DNA from: SZUA-35 sp964351995
GTDB taxonomy: Bacteria > Actinomycetota > Acidimicrobiia > Acidimicrobiales > SZUA-35
Direction of reading: 5' to 3'
Assembly: GCA_964351995.1 (NCBI GenBank)
Contig: CAYGQE010000003.1
Span: forward strand, 62,001 to 126,000
Length of the DNA: 64,000 nucleotides
Shown: positions 34,197-42,973 of the stretch, piece after piece
Position numbering within the stretch: the first letter of the stretch is position 1
Layout: each line of letters starts with the position of its first letter
Translations under genes and position numbers: made by a program
Notes under the pieces: model-generated
Seen by the model: only the letters and a program-made list of their open reading frames with translations
Told to the model about the DNA's origin: nothing
Databases searched by the model: none

Positions 34197-35351
34197 GTGG
34201 GACCCCTCGAAGGTGTGACGATTCTCGAACTGTGGAGCATCGGACCTGGCCCGTTTGCCGCCATGCTGCTGGCCGACATGGGGGCGACGGTCATTCGCGT
34301 CGACCGGGCGACCGAGCCCGACTACGGCTACCCACCCAACCAGTACCGCACGCTCTACCGAAACCGCCGTGCCATCACGATCGACTTCGACCAGCCCGAA
34401 GGCGTCGAGGCCTTCATGCGACTCGTCGAGCAGGCCGATGGCTTGATCGAAGGCAATCGGCCCGGCGTGTGCGAAAAGCTCGGCGTGGGGCCCGACGACT
34501 GTCTCGCCCGCAATCCAGCACTGGTCTACGGGCGGATGACTGGCTGGGGACAGGACGGCCCGCTGGCGGACCAGGCCGGCTTCGACCTGAGCTACATCTC
34601 GCTGACTGGGGTGGCGCACGCCGTGGGTACGCCAGATCAGCCGGTGCCGCCGTTGATCCTTGGTGGTGACTTCGGCGGCGGTGGAACCTTCATGGCCATG
34701 GGCATGTTGGCCGGCATCATGTCCGCCCATCGAACGGGCGAAGGTCAAGTGGTGGACGCCGCGATGGTCGATGGCTCTGCCAGCCTCATGGCGTACATGT
34801 ACGGCGGCTTGCCAACCGGGTTTTGGCGCAACGAGCGAGGCACGAACACCGTCGACGGAGGGCATTGGCTCTACCGCATGTACCGCTGTGCTGACGATCG
34901 TTTTTTATCGGTTGCCTGCCTCAGCCCTCGGCTCTACCAGAACTTCGAAGCGGCGTTCGGTCTCGATTCTGATGAATTCGGCTTCCATCGACCTCGGACC
35001 GACTGGCCGGCGCTCGCGGAAAAGTTCGCCGCCATCATCGTCACCAAGACCAGAGATGAATGGGCCGCACACGTCGAGGGCCGCAACGCCTGTGTGCAAC
35101 CGGTGCTCGATCTGCACGAAGCGCCCCATCATCCGCACCTCGTCGAGCGTGGAACCTTTGTCGAGCACGGCGGTGTCACCCAACCCGCTCCCGCTCCCCG
35201 TTTCAGCGGAACGCCCACGAGAATCGAGCGTCAACCACCCGAGCACGGCGAGCACACCATTGAGGTCCTCGCCGAGTTCGGGTTCTCGCCGGCCGATATC
35301 GACGATCTGCAAACATCGGGAGTCATCACCAACAGCGAGGACGCCGACTAG
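34197..35351 (+). CDS. CaiB/BaiF-type CoA transferase (family III), racemase-like
   Basis: 384 residues of the family III CoA-transferase/alpha-methylacyl-CoA racemase group. Features are GPLEGVTILEL at the N-terminus, ADMGATVIRVDR, the NRRAITIDFDQPEG segment, the glutamate of the transfer motif near GDFGGGG and a C-terminal lid. It moves CoA between acids or epimerises alpha-methylacyl-CoA, as in branched fatty-acid or bile-acid-like breakdown. The GTG at 34197 was chosen because it precedes the family start; a longer frame lies over the divergent acetyltransferase. A second CoA transferase occurs at 48948. Confidence 0.86.
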   Translation: MGPLEGVTILELWSIGPGPFAAMLLADMGATVIRVDRATEPDYGYPPNQYRTLYRNRRAITIDFDQPEGVEAFMRLVEQADGLIEGNRPGVCEKLGVGPDDCLARNPALVYGRMTGWGQDGPLADQAGFDLSYISLTGVAHAVGTPDQPVPPLILGGDFGGGGTFMAMGMLAGIMSAHRTGEGQVVDAAMVDGSASLMAYMYGGLPTGFWRNERGTNTVDGGHWLYRMYRCADDRFLSVACLSPRLYQNFEAAFGLDSDEFGFHRPRTDWPALAEKFAAIIVTKTRDEWAAHVEGRNACVQPVLDLHEAPHHPHLVERGTFVEHGGVTQPAPAPRFSGTPTRIERQPPEHGEHTIEVLAEFGFSPADIDDLQTSGVITNSEDAD

Positions 35352-35361
35352 TGCCCTCAGC

Positions 35362-35775
35362 TCAGCCGTTCATCCGCCATGGGTCGTGTCGTCTCGGATC
35401 GGTGATGACCGCCGCAATGGTTTCGTTCACCACGGCATCGAAGCCGGTGCTGGTGGTGCGAAAGGCAACACCGCAGAGACGGCGGCCAGCGTGCGCTGGC
35501 TGCACGTGACGGATACCGACGGTTGCGTGTTCCCCATCGAGCGAGAGCTCGACACGAACGCCTTCATGAACGGCAACATCAGCGGGCAGCGACACGAGCG
35601 CCCCGTCGATCGACAGGTCGATCAGATCGCAGCTCACGTTGTTCGAGCGCTGTCGAAACAGGCCTCGCTTGGGAACACGGAGCGTCACATCGGCGGGGCC
35701 ACCCGCATAGCGAAGTGCCATTCTCGGCAGGGGACGGCCCCCAGAGTTGTCGCTTCGTCTCAGCAATTCGCTCAC
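35362..35775 (-). CDS. PilZ-domain protein (c-di-GMP receptor type)
   Basis: 137 residues from a GTG at 35775; an ATG at 35721 gives 119 and a GTG at 35874 would extend further. The PilZ c-di-GMP motif is present: R-x3-R in RGLFR, then DLSIDGA (D-x-S-x2-G) about 20 residues later, followed by strands VRVELSLDGEH and RLCGVAFRT. This suggests binding of the second messenger made by GGDEF proteins such as that at 53142. No output domain is attached, so it would act through a partner. It is divergent from a quinone oxidoreductase. Confidence 0.72.
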   Translation of the reverse strand: MSELLRRSDNSGGRPLPRMALRYAGGPADVTLRVPKRGLFRQRSNNVSCDLIDLSIDGALVSLPADVAVHEGVRVELSLDGEHATVGIRHVQPAHAGRRLCGVAFRTTSTGFDAVVNETIAAVITDPRRHDPWRMNG

Positions 35776-35874
35776 GGCCCAATCATGCAGGCCCCGAGAC
35801 GCAAGCGCGCTGAGAAGAGTTTCCCGATCCTGGAGTAGACAGTCGGTCTGCCCTCTGTTGAAAGAAGTCCACAC

Positions 35875-36846
35875 ATGTACGCCGTCACCATCGCTGATGA
35901 TCAATCGATGAGCCTGGCCGAAGCGCCTACCCCCAAGGTTTCGGCCACCGACGTCCTCATCGAAATTCGAGCGGCCGGATTGAACCGCGCCGACCTCATG
36001 CAGCGCATGGGCATGTATCCACCGCCGCCCGGCGCATCGGACATTCTTGGTCTCGAAGTTGCTGGGGTGGTGGCTTCGATCGGCGCCGAGGTCACCGAGT
36101 GGGCCGTGGGCGACCGGGTGTGTGCGCTGTTGGCGGGCGGGGGCTACGCCGAGTTCGCCGCCGTCGATGAAGGCTCGGTCCTCCCGCTGCCAGAGAGCCT
36201 GAGCTTCGCCGAGGGCGCCTGTCTGCCCGAAGCGATGATGACCGTGTGGGCCAACGCATTTCTGCGGTGCGGGCTGCAGCCGGGCGAGTCGTTCTTGATG
36301 CACGGTGGCACCAGCGGCATCGGTGTGATGGGTCTGCAGATGGCAAAGCTCGCCGGCGCCAGCCCGATCTTCGCTACTGCCGGTTCACAAGAAAAGGTCG
36401 ATGCCTGCATCGAACTCGGTGCCGATGTAGCGATCAACTATCGAGACGAGGACTTCGCCGAAGTCGTCGAGGCCAACGGCGGGGTCGACGTGATCATCGA
36501 CATGGTCGGCGGCGACTACGTGAAGAAGAACATTGCCGTTGCGAAGCCCGATGGCCGCATCTGCAACATCGCCTATCAAGATGGCTTCGAGACCTCGGTC
36601 AACTTTCTGCCAATCCTCATGAAGCGGTTGGTGGTCACCGCCACCACGCTGCGAGCGCGACCCCACGAAGCAAAGCGCAACATCCGCGATGCCATCCTCG
36701 ATGACTTCTGGCCAGCCGTGATCAACGGCACGATCAAGCCAATGATCGACACGACCTTCCCGTTCGATCAGGCAGGTGCTGCGCACGAGATGCTCAGCAC
36801 CGGTGGTCACATCGGCAAGATCGTCTTGGTCACCGACGAGGCATGA
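35875..36846 (+). CDS. NAD(P)H:quinone oxidoreductase, zinc-independent MDR family
   Basis: 323 residues of the medium-chain dehydrogenase/reductase superfamily, quinone-oxidoreductase (PIG3-like) branch. It has no zinc ligands (no GHE motif). Catalytic-domain signatures AAGLNRADLMQRMG and SDILGLEVAGVV are followed by the Rossmann loop HGGTSGIGVMGLQMAK and IDMVGGDYVKKN. It reduces quinones or enones with NADPH. It is convergent with a cytochrome P450 gene 15 bases away. Confidence 0.88.
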   Translation: MYAVTIADDQSMSLAEAPTPKVSATDVLIEIRAAGLNRADLMQRMGMYPPPPGASDILGLEVAGVVASIGAEVTEWAVGDRVCALLAGGGYAEFAAVDEGSVLPLPESLSFAEGACLPEAMMTVWANAFLRCGLQPGESFLMHGGTSGIGVMGLQMAKLAGASPIFATAGSQEKVDACIELGADVAINYRDEDFAEVVEANGGVDVIIDMVGGDYVKKNIAVAKPDGRICNIAYQDGFETSVNFLPILMKRLVVTATTLRARPHEAKRNIRDAILDDFWPAVINGTIKPMIDTTFPFDQAGAAHEMLSTGGHIGKIVLVTDEA

Positions 36847-36861
36847 CGACGTGCCGGCGAA

Positions 36862-38181
36862 CTACTTGCGCCTGACCTGCACGGGGAGCTTGGAGTAGCC
36901 GTTCACGAAGGACGAGAAGACACGCTCTGGTTCGTCTTGGACTTCAACACGCTCGAAGCGGGTCAGCAACTCTTCCCACAGGATCTTGAGCTGGAGTTCA
37001 GCCAGACGACTGCCCATGCAGAAGTGGACGCCGTAGCCGAAGGACAGATGTCGGTCTGCATTCGGACGCTCGATGTCGATCACGTCAGCGTTCGCGAAGA
37101 CGTCTTCGTCACGGTTGGCCGAGACGTACCACATGAGGATCTGGTCGTGCTGCTTGATCTGCTTGCCACCGATCTCGGTGTCGAAGTTGGCGGTGCGGCG
37201 CATGTACGACAGCGGTGTCTGCCAGCGGATGATCTCGGGCACCATCTTCGGTACGAGGCTCGGGTCGGCGATGAGCTTGTCGTATTGATCCCCGAACTTG
37301 TTCAGGCCGTACACGCTGCCCGACATGGTGTTGCGAGTGGTGTCGTTGCCGCCGATGATGAGCAGGAGCAGGTTGCCCAAGTGGGCTGCGGTGGGCATGT
37401 CCTTGGTGGCTTCACCGTGCACCAGCATGCTGACGAGGTCTTCGCCGGGATTGTGGAGCCGCTCGATCCACAACTTCTCGAAGTAGCGGATGCAGTTCAT
37501 CATCTCTTGCTGCTTCTGCTCCTGCGACTCGACCAGGCCACCCGGCTGTGGGATGGCAAAGGTGACGTCAGACCAGCGAGTGAGGAGATGACGATCCTCG
37601 AAAGGGAAGTCGAACAGCGTGGCGAGCATCATCGTGGTGAGCTCGACCGAGACGGTGTCGACCCAGTCGAAGGTCTCGCCTTCGGGGAGCGAGTCGAGCA
37701 GATCACCCGTGCGCTCGCGGATGAGTCCGTCGATGTTGCGAAGGTTTTTCGGAGCCGCAATCGAGCGAACGGTGTTGCGTTGCTCGGTTTGGCCAGGGGG
37801 ATCCATCGAGATGAAGGAGCTGAACTGGGGCCCATCGTCAGGGGTCGGCACGTATTTGGGGCCGAGGGTGATACCCGGGGCGGACGAGAACGTCTTCCAG
37901 TCGCCGTCGACGGCTCGAACATCGTCGTACTTGGTCAGTGACCAGTAGCGACCGGCCGTCTCGAGTTCGTTGAAGTGGACGGGGTCTTCGGCCCGCAGAC
38001 GGGCGAAGTGGTCCTGCCATCGGTGTTCGCGGAAGAGGTGGGCGTTGAGTGGGTTGATCTCATCGATCGACAGCTCAGCCGCAGCCGGGACGTTGGCGCC
38101 GATTTCTGCCATTTCCTGTTCGGGTCCGCGTTGGAACGAATCCTTGAGGGATGGGTCGATGTCGGTGTCGGTGTCGGTCAT
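36862..38181 (-). CDS. Cytochrome P450
   Basis: 439-residue soluble P450. The I-helix oxygen-binding GGNDTTRN, the E-x-x-R salt bridge in EIIRWQTP, and the heme loop FGYGVHFCMGSRLA with its proximal cysteine are all present. The I-helix Asp-Thr pair supports normal monooxygenase catalysis. No dedicated ferredoxin lies next to it, so general redox partners are needed. An AAGGAG ribosome site precedes the ATG. Actinobacterial members of this shape often act on fatty acids, terpenes or steroids; the substrate is not determined. Confidence 0.93.
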   Translation of the reverse strand: MTDTDTDIDPSLKDSFQRGPEQEMAEIGANVPAAAELSIDEINPLNAHLFREHRWQDHFARLRAEDPVHFNELETAGRYWSLTKYDDVRAVDGDWKTFSSAPGITLGPKYVPTPDDGPQFSSFISMDPPGQTEQRNTVRSIAAPKNLRNIDGLIRERTGDLLDSLPEGETFDWVDTVSVELTTMMLATLFDFPFEDRHLLTRWSDVTFAIPQPGGLVESQEQKQQEMMNCIRYFEKLWIERLHNPGEDLVSMLVHGEATKDMPTAAHLGNLLLLIIGGNDTTRNTMSGSVYGLNKFGDQYDKLIADPSLVPKMVPEIIRWQTPLSYMRRTANFDTEIGGKQIKQHDQILMWYVSANRDEDVFANADVIDIERPNADRHLSFGYGVHFCMGSRLAELQLKILWEELLTRFERVEVQDEPERVFSSFVNGYSKLPVQVRRK

Positions 38182-38262
38182 GAGAACTCCTTCGATCTGG
38201 TGTGGCGCACGCTACTCGCCGCTCGCGCCCAGGCTGAAATGGAGCTCCTCGATGAGTGTTGA

Positions 38263-38775
38263 CTAAACCGTGGACCGATCGCCGTCGTTTGTTCGCAGAT
38301 CAATGGGCTCGTCGATGATGTTCCTGGCCAATGACGCCAAGAATCGCTGCATCGCCTCGTCGACGATGCGTCGACCGAACAGCAGGTCCTCGATGTGGCG
38401 GCGGACGCCTCCCGATGGTGTGAAACGGCCCGCAACGGACATGGCCGTTGACGCATGCGGTCCTTTGGCGATCACTGCGTGGATGAGTAGCTCGGCGTCG
38501 ACATGGGGGAGCAGGCGCTGATCATCGGCACCGGACTTCCAGACCAAAGAAATTCGAGCGAAGTCTTCGGTGACGCGATCGAGTTTGCCCAGGTGCAGGT
38601 CGACCGAAGCGGAGCGATCGAAGCCAATCAGTCCTGCACTCCTCGCGGAGCGCTCGATGTGGAGGACCGCAACTGAACTGGGCCCAACGCTGATTTGATC
38701 GGCCCGGTCAAGGCGCGCGCAGACCTCCTCGAAGCCGAGCGGAACGTGGGTGGTGTGCTTTGTCTGATGCTGCAT
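38263..38775 (-). CDS. Hypothetical protein, possibly SRPBCC-like
   Basis: 170 residues, no clear family. The beta-rich first part (VAVLHIERSARS, VDLHLGKLD, ISLVWKSG) and the long C-terminal helix DEAMQRFLASLARNI fit a START/SRPBCC-like barrel of the polyketide-cyclase type, but the match is only by pattern. The ATG at 38775 follows a GAGGG; longer starts at 38793 or 38844 exist. It is divergent from the RND transporter and shares its palindromic control region, and it lies downstream of the P450 divergently arranged. A lipid-binding partner role is possible but unproven. Confidence 0.5.
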   Translation of the reverse strand: MQHQTKHTTHVPLGFEEVCARLDRADQISVGPSSVAVLHIERSARSAGLIGFDRSASVDLHLGKLDRVTEDFARISLVWKSGADDQRLLPHVDAELLIHAVIAKGPHASTAMSVAGRFTPSGGVRRHIEDLLFGRRIVDEAMQRFLASLARNIIDEPIDLRTNDGDRSTV

Positions 38776-38895
38776 GAGAGCCCTCGTTGCCATGGCCGGA
38801 GCTTCTGGTTCGGATAGTCTGGAGCAGTTCGCGACGGGTGTCACCCTTCGTCGTCGTATCGCAATGCGGCCACAGAGCGACTCGTTGGGTGGAAT

Positions 38896-38924
38896 TGTCC
38901 GGACATTGTGTCACAGTGTCGACA
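38896..38924. promoter_or_regulatory. Triple TGT-ACA palindrome array at RND transporter start
   Basis: Three adjacent palindromes, TGTCCGGACA (38896-38905), TGTGTCACA (38907-38915) and TGTCGACA (38917-38924), each separated by one base, repeat with a period of 10-11 bases, one helical turn. The last one touches the ATG at 38924. This looks like a multi-site operator for a small dimeric repressor, overlapping a probably leaderless start. Confidence 0.5.
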
Positions 38925-41224
38925 TGCCGAAGCCGAATTCGAAGGACCGAACCCTGGATGGCAAGGCCGGTCGCAGCGGGTCCTCGAGTGGACCGCAGCA
39001 CCACCACCGGCCGACGGGGTTGGTCGGCCGTGCGTCGATGCCCTTGGTCAACGCCTCGATGGATTGGCCGAAGCGGGTCGTCGCTGCGGCGGCGGTGATC
39101 ACGGTGCTCTTCGCTGCGATGTTCGTCCGTGTCGACATCGACACCGATCCCGAGAACATGCTGGCCTCCGACGCTCCGGTCCGCTTGCGTAACGCCGACA
39201 TGCGAGAGACCTTTGGCACTGGCGACATGATCGTCGTTGGCGTCTTTGCTGAACGTTCACTGGCAACACCAGAGCTCTTGGCGGAGGCGTTCGACTTCCA
39301 CGATGCCTTGGCTGATCTCGATGGAGTTGCCGAGGCCACGATGATCAGCGTTCGGACCGCAAGCAATGACGCAGCACCAGCCACGGCCGAGGGTGCTGAG
39401 GCACTGACCGCAACCATCGCCAACGACCCCTTGCTTGGTGGCAACGTGTTGTCAGGGGACAGTGACACTCTGGCGTTTTTCGTTCCGCTGGACGCAAAGT
39501 CTGATGCCCAACCGGTTCGCGACGCGGCCAACGATCTGCTCGATGCATCACCGCAACTCGCTGGTCTCGAGCGCCATGTCGCCGGCTTGCCGCTCGCACA
39601 AGAAGCATTCGGGGCGCAGATGTTCGTCCAGATGGCGGTCTTCGCCCCGATGGCTGGCCTGGCGATCTTCGCCCTCATGTTGTTGTTCTTCCGGCGACTC
39701 GTCCTGGTCGGCCCTGCCATGTTGCTGGCCATGCTCTCGGTGATCTGGGCCATGGGCTTCTTGATCGGCTCGGGCAACAGCCTGCACATCATGAGTTCGA
39801 TGATCCCGATCTTCTTGATGCCGATCGCCATTCTCGACGCAGTGCACGTCATCAGCGAATTCTTTGATCGCTACAGCGAAGCCCACGACCGGCGGTCGGC
39901 GCTCCAGACGGTCTTCGATGAGCTCTCTGGCCCGATTGCGTTCACCAGCGTGACAACCATCGTCGGCTTCTTGGCCCTCGCGTTGACCCCGATTCCACCC
40001 GTCCAGATCTTCGGCGCCTTCATTGCGTTCGGCGTATTGGTGGCATGGCTCGGCACGATGACGCTGCTGCCGGCAGTCTTGATGCTCGTGCCCGAGCCGT
40101 CGATCGCTCGAGCGGTTGGCGAAGGCTCAGCCAGTCGCGGCCGGTTCGCAAGCGTGGTGCGCTCGTTGCCGACCGGGGCCGTGCGGCATCGTCTGCCGAT
40201 CCTTGCGACGGTTGGCCTGGTCGCGGTCGCAGCGATTCCGTTGATCTCATCGATCGAGGTGAACGACAACCCGGTCAACTGGTTCCGTTCAGGGCACGAG
40301 GTGAGGGTTGCGACCGAACGGCTGAACGGGGAACTACCCGGCACGTTCGCGGCCAATCTGCTCCTCGAGGCCGACGATCCGGCGTTGCTGACGTCGGCTG
40401 AGACTGTTGCCGCAGTTGCCGCCCTCCAGGAACGTTGGGCCACCGACCCGAACATCGGGACCTCCGCTTCGTTCGTCGACCTGCTCGGCGGCACCGTTGG
40501 TACCGAAGCATCCGACCAACTCGCCCAGCGCTTGGCAGAGTCGCCGTTGGTGGGCACCCTCATCGACGAAACGAACACGCGAGCGAACGTTCGACTGCAG
40601 TTGCGCAACGGAGACAACCAGGCGATGAACGCCGTGCTCGATGTGACCGAGCAACAGTTGACCATCGCGCCCCTTCCCGAGGGTGTGACTGCGAATTGGG
40701 CTGGTGAGACGTATCTGAACGTGGTCTGGCAGGACGAAATGGTCGCAGGCATGCTTCGCGGGTTCATCGTGACCCTCGCCGTGATCACCGTGCTGTTGGC
40801 GGTGCTGTTCCGTTCAGTTGTCTGGGCACTGATCGGCATCAGCCCGGTGCTGTGGACGATCCTCGTGGTGTACGGCGGCATCGGGCTCATCGGCAAGGAC
40901 TTCGACATGCCGATCGCCGTGCTCTCGACGCTCGTCCTTGGTATCGGTGTGGACTTCGCCATTCACTTCGTCGAGCGATTCCGAGAGCTCAAGAGCGATC
41001 TCGGCAGCTCGGCGCTTGCCATCTCGGCCTTTGCCGAAGAACCGGCCCGAGCACTCAGTCGCAACGCTGCAGTGGTGGCCATTGGCTTCCTCCCGCTCCT
41101 GTTCTCGTCGTTGACGCCTTACGTCATCGTTGGCCTGTTCCTCGGAGCCATCATCGTGCTGAGTTGGTTGTCGACCGTCATTGCGCTCCCTGCGCTGGTG
41201 ACCATTCGTGACCGAGGCGACTGA
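38924..41224 (+). CDS. RND/MMPL-superfamily transporter
   Basis: 766 residues with the 12-helix RND plan in two halves. Each half opens with a helix (about 50-68 and about 430-450), then a large periplasmic loop, then a cluster of five helices, including FFRRLVLVGPAMLLAMLSV and the ILDAVHVISEFFDRYSEA segment after it. The DxxH-like ILDAVH and GVDFAIHFVER sequences are the family's proton-relay region. It probably exports lipids or hydrophobic compounds, or is hopanoid/lipid-linked. The ATG at 38924 abuts a palindrome array and has no ribosome site; an ATG at 39038 is an alternative. The first 45 residues are basic and unstructured. Confidence 0.85.
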   Translation: MPKPNSKDRTLDGKAGRSGSSSGPQHHHRPTGLVGRASMPLVNASMDWPKRVVAAAAVITVLFAAMFVRVDIDTDPENMLASDAPVRLRNADMRETFGTGDMIVVGVFAERSLATPELLAEAFDFHDALADLDGVAEATMISVRTASNDAAPATAEGAEALTATIANDPLLGGNVLSGDSDTLAFFVPLDAKSDAQPVRDAANDLLDASPQLAGLERHVAGLPLAQEAFGAQMFVQMAVFAPMAGLAIFALMLLFFRRLVLVGPAMLLAMLSVIWAMGFLIGSGNSLHIMSSMIPIFLMPIAILDAVHVISEFFDRYSEAHDRRSALQTVFDELSGPIAFTSVTTIVGFLALALTPIPPVQIFGAFIAFGVLVAWLGTMTLLPAVLMLVPEPSIARAVGEGSASRGRFASVVRSLPTGAVRHRLPILATVGLVAVAAIPLISSIEVNDNPVNWFRSGHEVRVATERLNGELPGTFAANLLLEADDPALLTSAETVAAVAALQERWATDPNIGTSASFVDLLGGTVGTEASDQLAQRLAESPLVGTLIDETNTRANVRLQLRNGDNQAMNAVLDVTEQQLTIAPLPEGVTANWAGETYLNVVWQDEMVAGMLRGFIVTLAVITVLLAVLFRSVVWALIGISPVLWTILVVYGGIGLIGKDFDMPIAVLSTLVLGIGVDFAIHFVERFRELKSDLGSSALAISAFAEEPARALSRNAAVVAIGFLPLLFSSLTPYVIVGLFLGAIIVLSWLSTVIALPALVTIRDRGD

Positions 41225-41258
41225 GGCTCTGGCCAGCGGCCTCTGCTAGACCGAAGCG

Positions 41259-42200
41259 ATGGGCGAGGCATCCAAGACCAGAGCGCTGAAGTGCATGGTG
41301 ATCCTGACCGAGAATCACACGCTGATTCCGCCAGGGGACCTACTGGGCCTGGTGCAGATGGCGGCCGATGCCGAGAGGGCGGGCGCCGACGCTGTCATGT
41401 TGAGCGATCACGTCTGCCTCGGGCCCGAAGCCGGAGCACGCGGGCGAACGATCAACCCACGGCAGTATGCAGCTCCGGGCAATCAAGATCCCGCAACCGA
41501 ATGGCCGAGTTCGATCGTGATGGCCTCGGCCATCGCCGCAGCCACGTCGAGGATTCGAATCGCACTCGCCGCGCTCATCACGCCTCTCCGCAACCCGGTG
41601 GTCTTGGCCAAAGACCTTGCGACGCTCGATCGCTTGTCCGGGGGTCGCCTGGTGGTGCAGCCCACGGTCTCGTGGTCTCGCGAAGAGTACGAAGCGGTCG
41701 GCGTTCCCTTCGAGCAACGGGGACGGATTCTCGACGACGGTCTCGCTGCGATGCAGGCGCTGTGGTCGGAGTCTCCTACCAGCCACCGCGGTGAATTCTT
41801 CAGCTTCGACGACGTCTACTGCCGCCCGCCACCGATGCGGCGGGAAGGACCGACCCTTTGGTTTGGCGGGGAGCACATGCACCCGGCGCTTCTTCGACGG
41901 TTGATCGCCCACGGCGACGGCTTTCACCCCTTCGGTACACCGACGGCGGAGGACCTTCGGGCGCTGTCCGAAGGCCTCGAAGCCGCAGGTCGCTCGTTGG
42001 ACGAACTCGAACTGATCGGCGGCACGAGGGCTCGCTTCAACGGCACTGACGACTGCGCCGACCTCACAGCTGCTCTGGCCGACATTCCAGAACAAGTGGC
42101 TGCGGGCTGCACAACGTTCTGCATCAAACCCTCGCAACACACCAACGACCCGAATGCCGTAGGGCCGCTGATCGAACAGATGGTGAAGGCGCTCGGATGA
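41259..42200 (+). CDS. LLM-class, F420-dependent-type oxidoreductase
   Basis: 313-residue TIM-barrel luciferase-like monooxygenase/dehydrogenase. Features are the family substrate region VMLSDHVC (near residue 46), AAATSRIRIALAALITPLRNP, LDRLSGGRLVVQPTVSW, and WFGGEHMH. In actinobacteria such proteins often use the deazaflavin F420, though FMN is possible. It overlaps the MBL hydrolase gene by four bases (ATGA), so the two work together. Confidence 0.87.
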   Translation: MGEASKTRALKCMVILTENHTLIPPGDLLGLVQMAADAERAGADAVMLSDHVCLGPEAGARGRTINPRQYAAPGNQDPATEWPSSIVMASAIAAATSRIRIALAALITPLRNPVVLAKDLATLDRLSGGRLVVQPTVSWSREEYEAVGVPFEQRGRILDDGLAAMQALWSESPTSHRGEFFSFDDVYCRPPPMRREGPTLWFGGEHMHPALLRRLIAHGDGFHPFGTPTAEDLRALSEGLEAAGRSLDELELIGGTRARFNGTDDCADLTAALADIPEQVAAGCTTFCIKPSQHTNDPNAVGPLIEQMVKALG

Positions 42201-42973
42201 AACTCAAGATTGCAGATCGATGGTTCACCAGGGAGCGGGTTGATGACTCGATCACGCTCTTGACCGAGCCAGAGGTGCACCCACTGTTGCGGTGCAACAT
42301 TTGGCATGTTCGGGGCCGTGACTGCGACCTCGTGGTCGACACGGGCCTCGGAGTGGCCAGCCTGACCGAGGCTGCAGCCGATCTCTTCGCTCAGGATGTT
42401 CTTGCGGTGGCGACGCATGCACACATGGATCACCTCGGGGGCTTTCACGAGTTCGAACGTCGAGCGATCCACCAGTCCGAAGCGCACGCAGCAGAGACAG
42501 CGGCTGAATCAATCAACCTCGACGTTTCGGCGTACAGCCAAGCGACCATGGATTGGTTCATCGAGATCGGGTACGACGTTTCGTCCGGGTTCCTCACCGC
42601 AATTCCCCAAAAGGGTTTCGATGTTGCTGAGCACACCATGATCGGTGCCGCGCCCACCCGGCAACTTGCCGAGGGCGACGTGATCGATCTGGGCAACCGT
42701 GCGTTCGAGGTCCTTCATCTCCCTGGCCACTCACCAGGCAGCATCGGCTTGTGGGAGGCAACGACCGGCGTGCTGTTCAGCGGCGACGCGGTGTACGACG
42801 GCCCGTTGCTGGACGACCTGCCCGGCTCTGATGTCGATGCCTACTTGCAGACCATGGAACGGCTGGCGAAGCTCCCGGTGTCGGTCGTCCATGCAGGCCA
42901 CGACCCGAGCATGGACGCCGAGCGGTATCGAACCGTCATCGCCGAGTACGTTGCCGATCGCACCGGTCACTGA
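42197..42973 (+). CDS. Metallo-beta-lactamase-fold hydrolase
   Basis: 258-residue soluble MBL enzyme. Metal ligands are H-x-H-x-D-H in THAHMDHLGG (near residue 73), PGHSPGSIGL (His) and SGDAVYDG (Asp), so two metals should bind. It starts within the stop of the LLM oxidoreductase. It is not a lipoprotein, unlike the tandem MBL protein at 9067, and is only distantly related. Its substrate may be the product of the LLM enzyme. It ends 7 bases into the convergent peroxidase gene. Confidence 0.87.
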   Translation: MKLKIADRWFTRERVDDSITLLTEPEVHPLLRCNIWHVRGRDCDLVVDTGLGVASLTEAAADLFAQDVLAVATHAHMDHLGGFHEFERRAIHQSEAHAAETAAESINLDVSAYSQATMDWFIEIGYDVSSGFLTAIPQKGFDVAEHTMIGAAPTRQLAEGDVIDLGNRAFEVLHLPGHSPGSIGLWEATTGVLFSGDAVYDGPLLDDLPGSDVDAYLQTMERLAKLPVSVVHAGHDPSMDAERYRTVIAEYVADRTGH

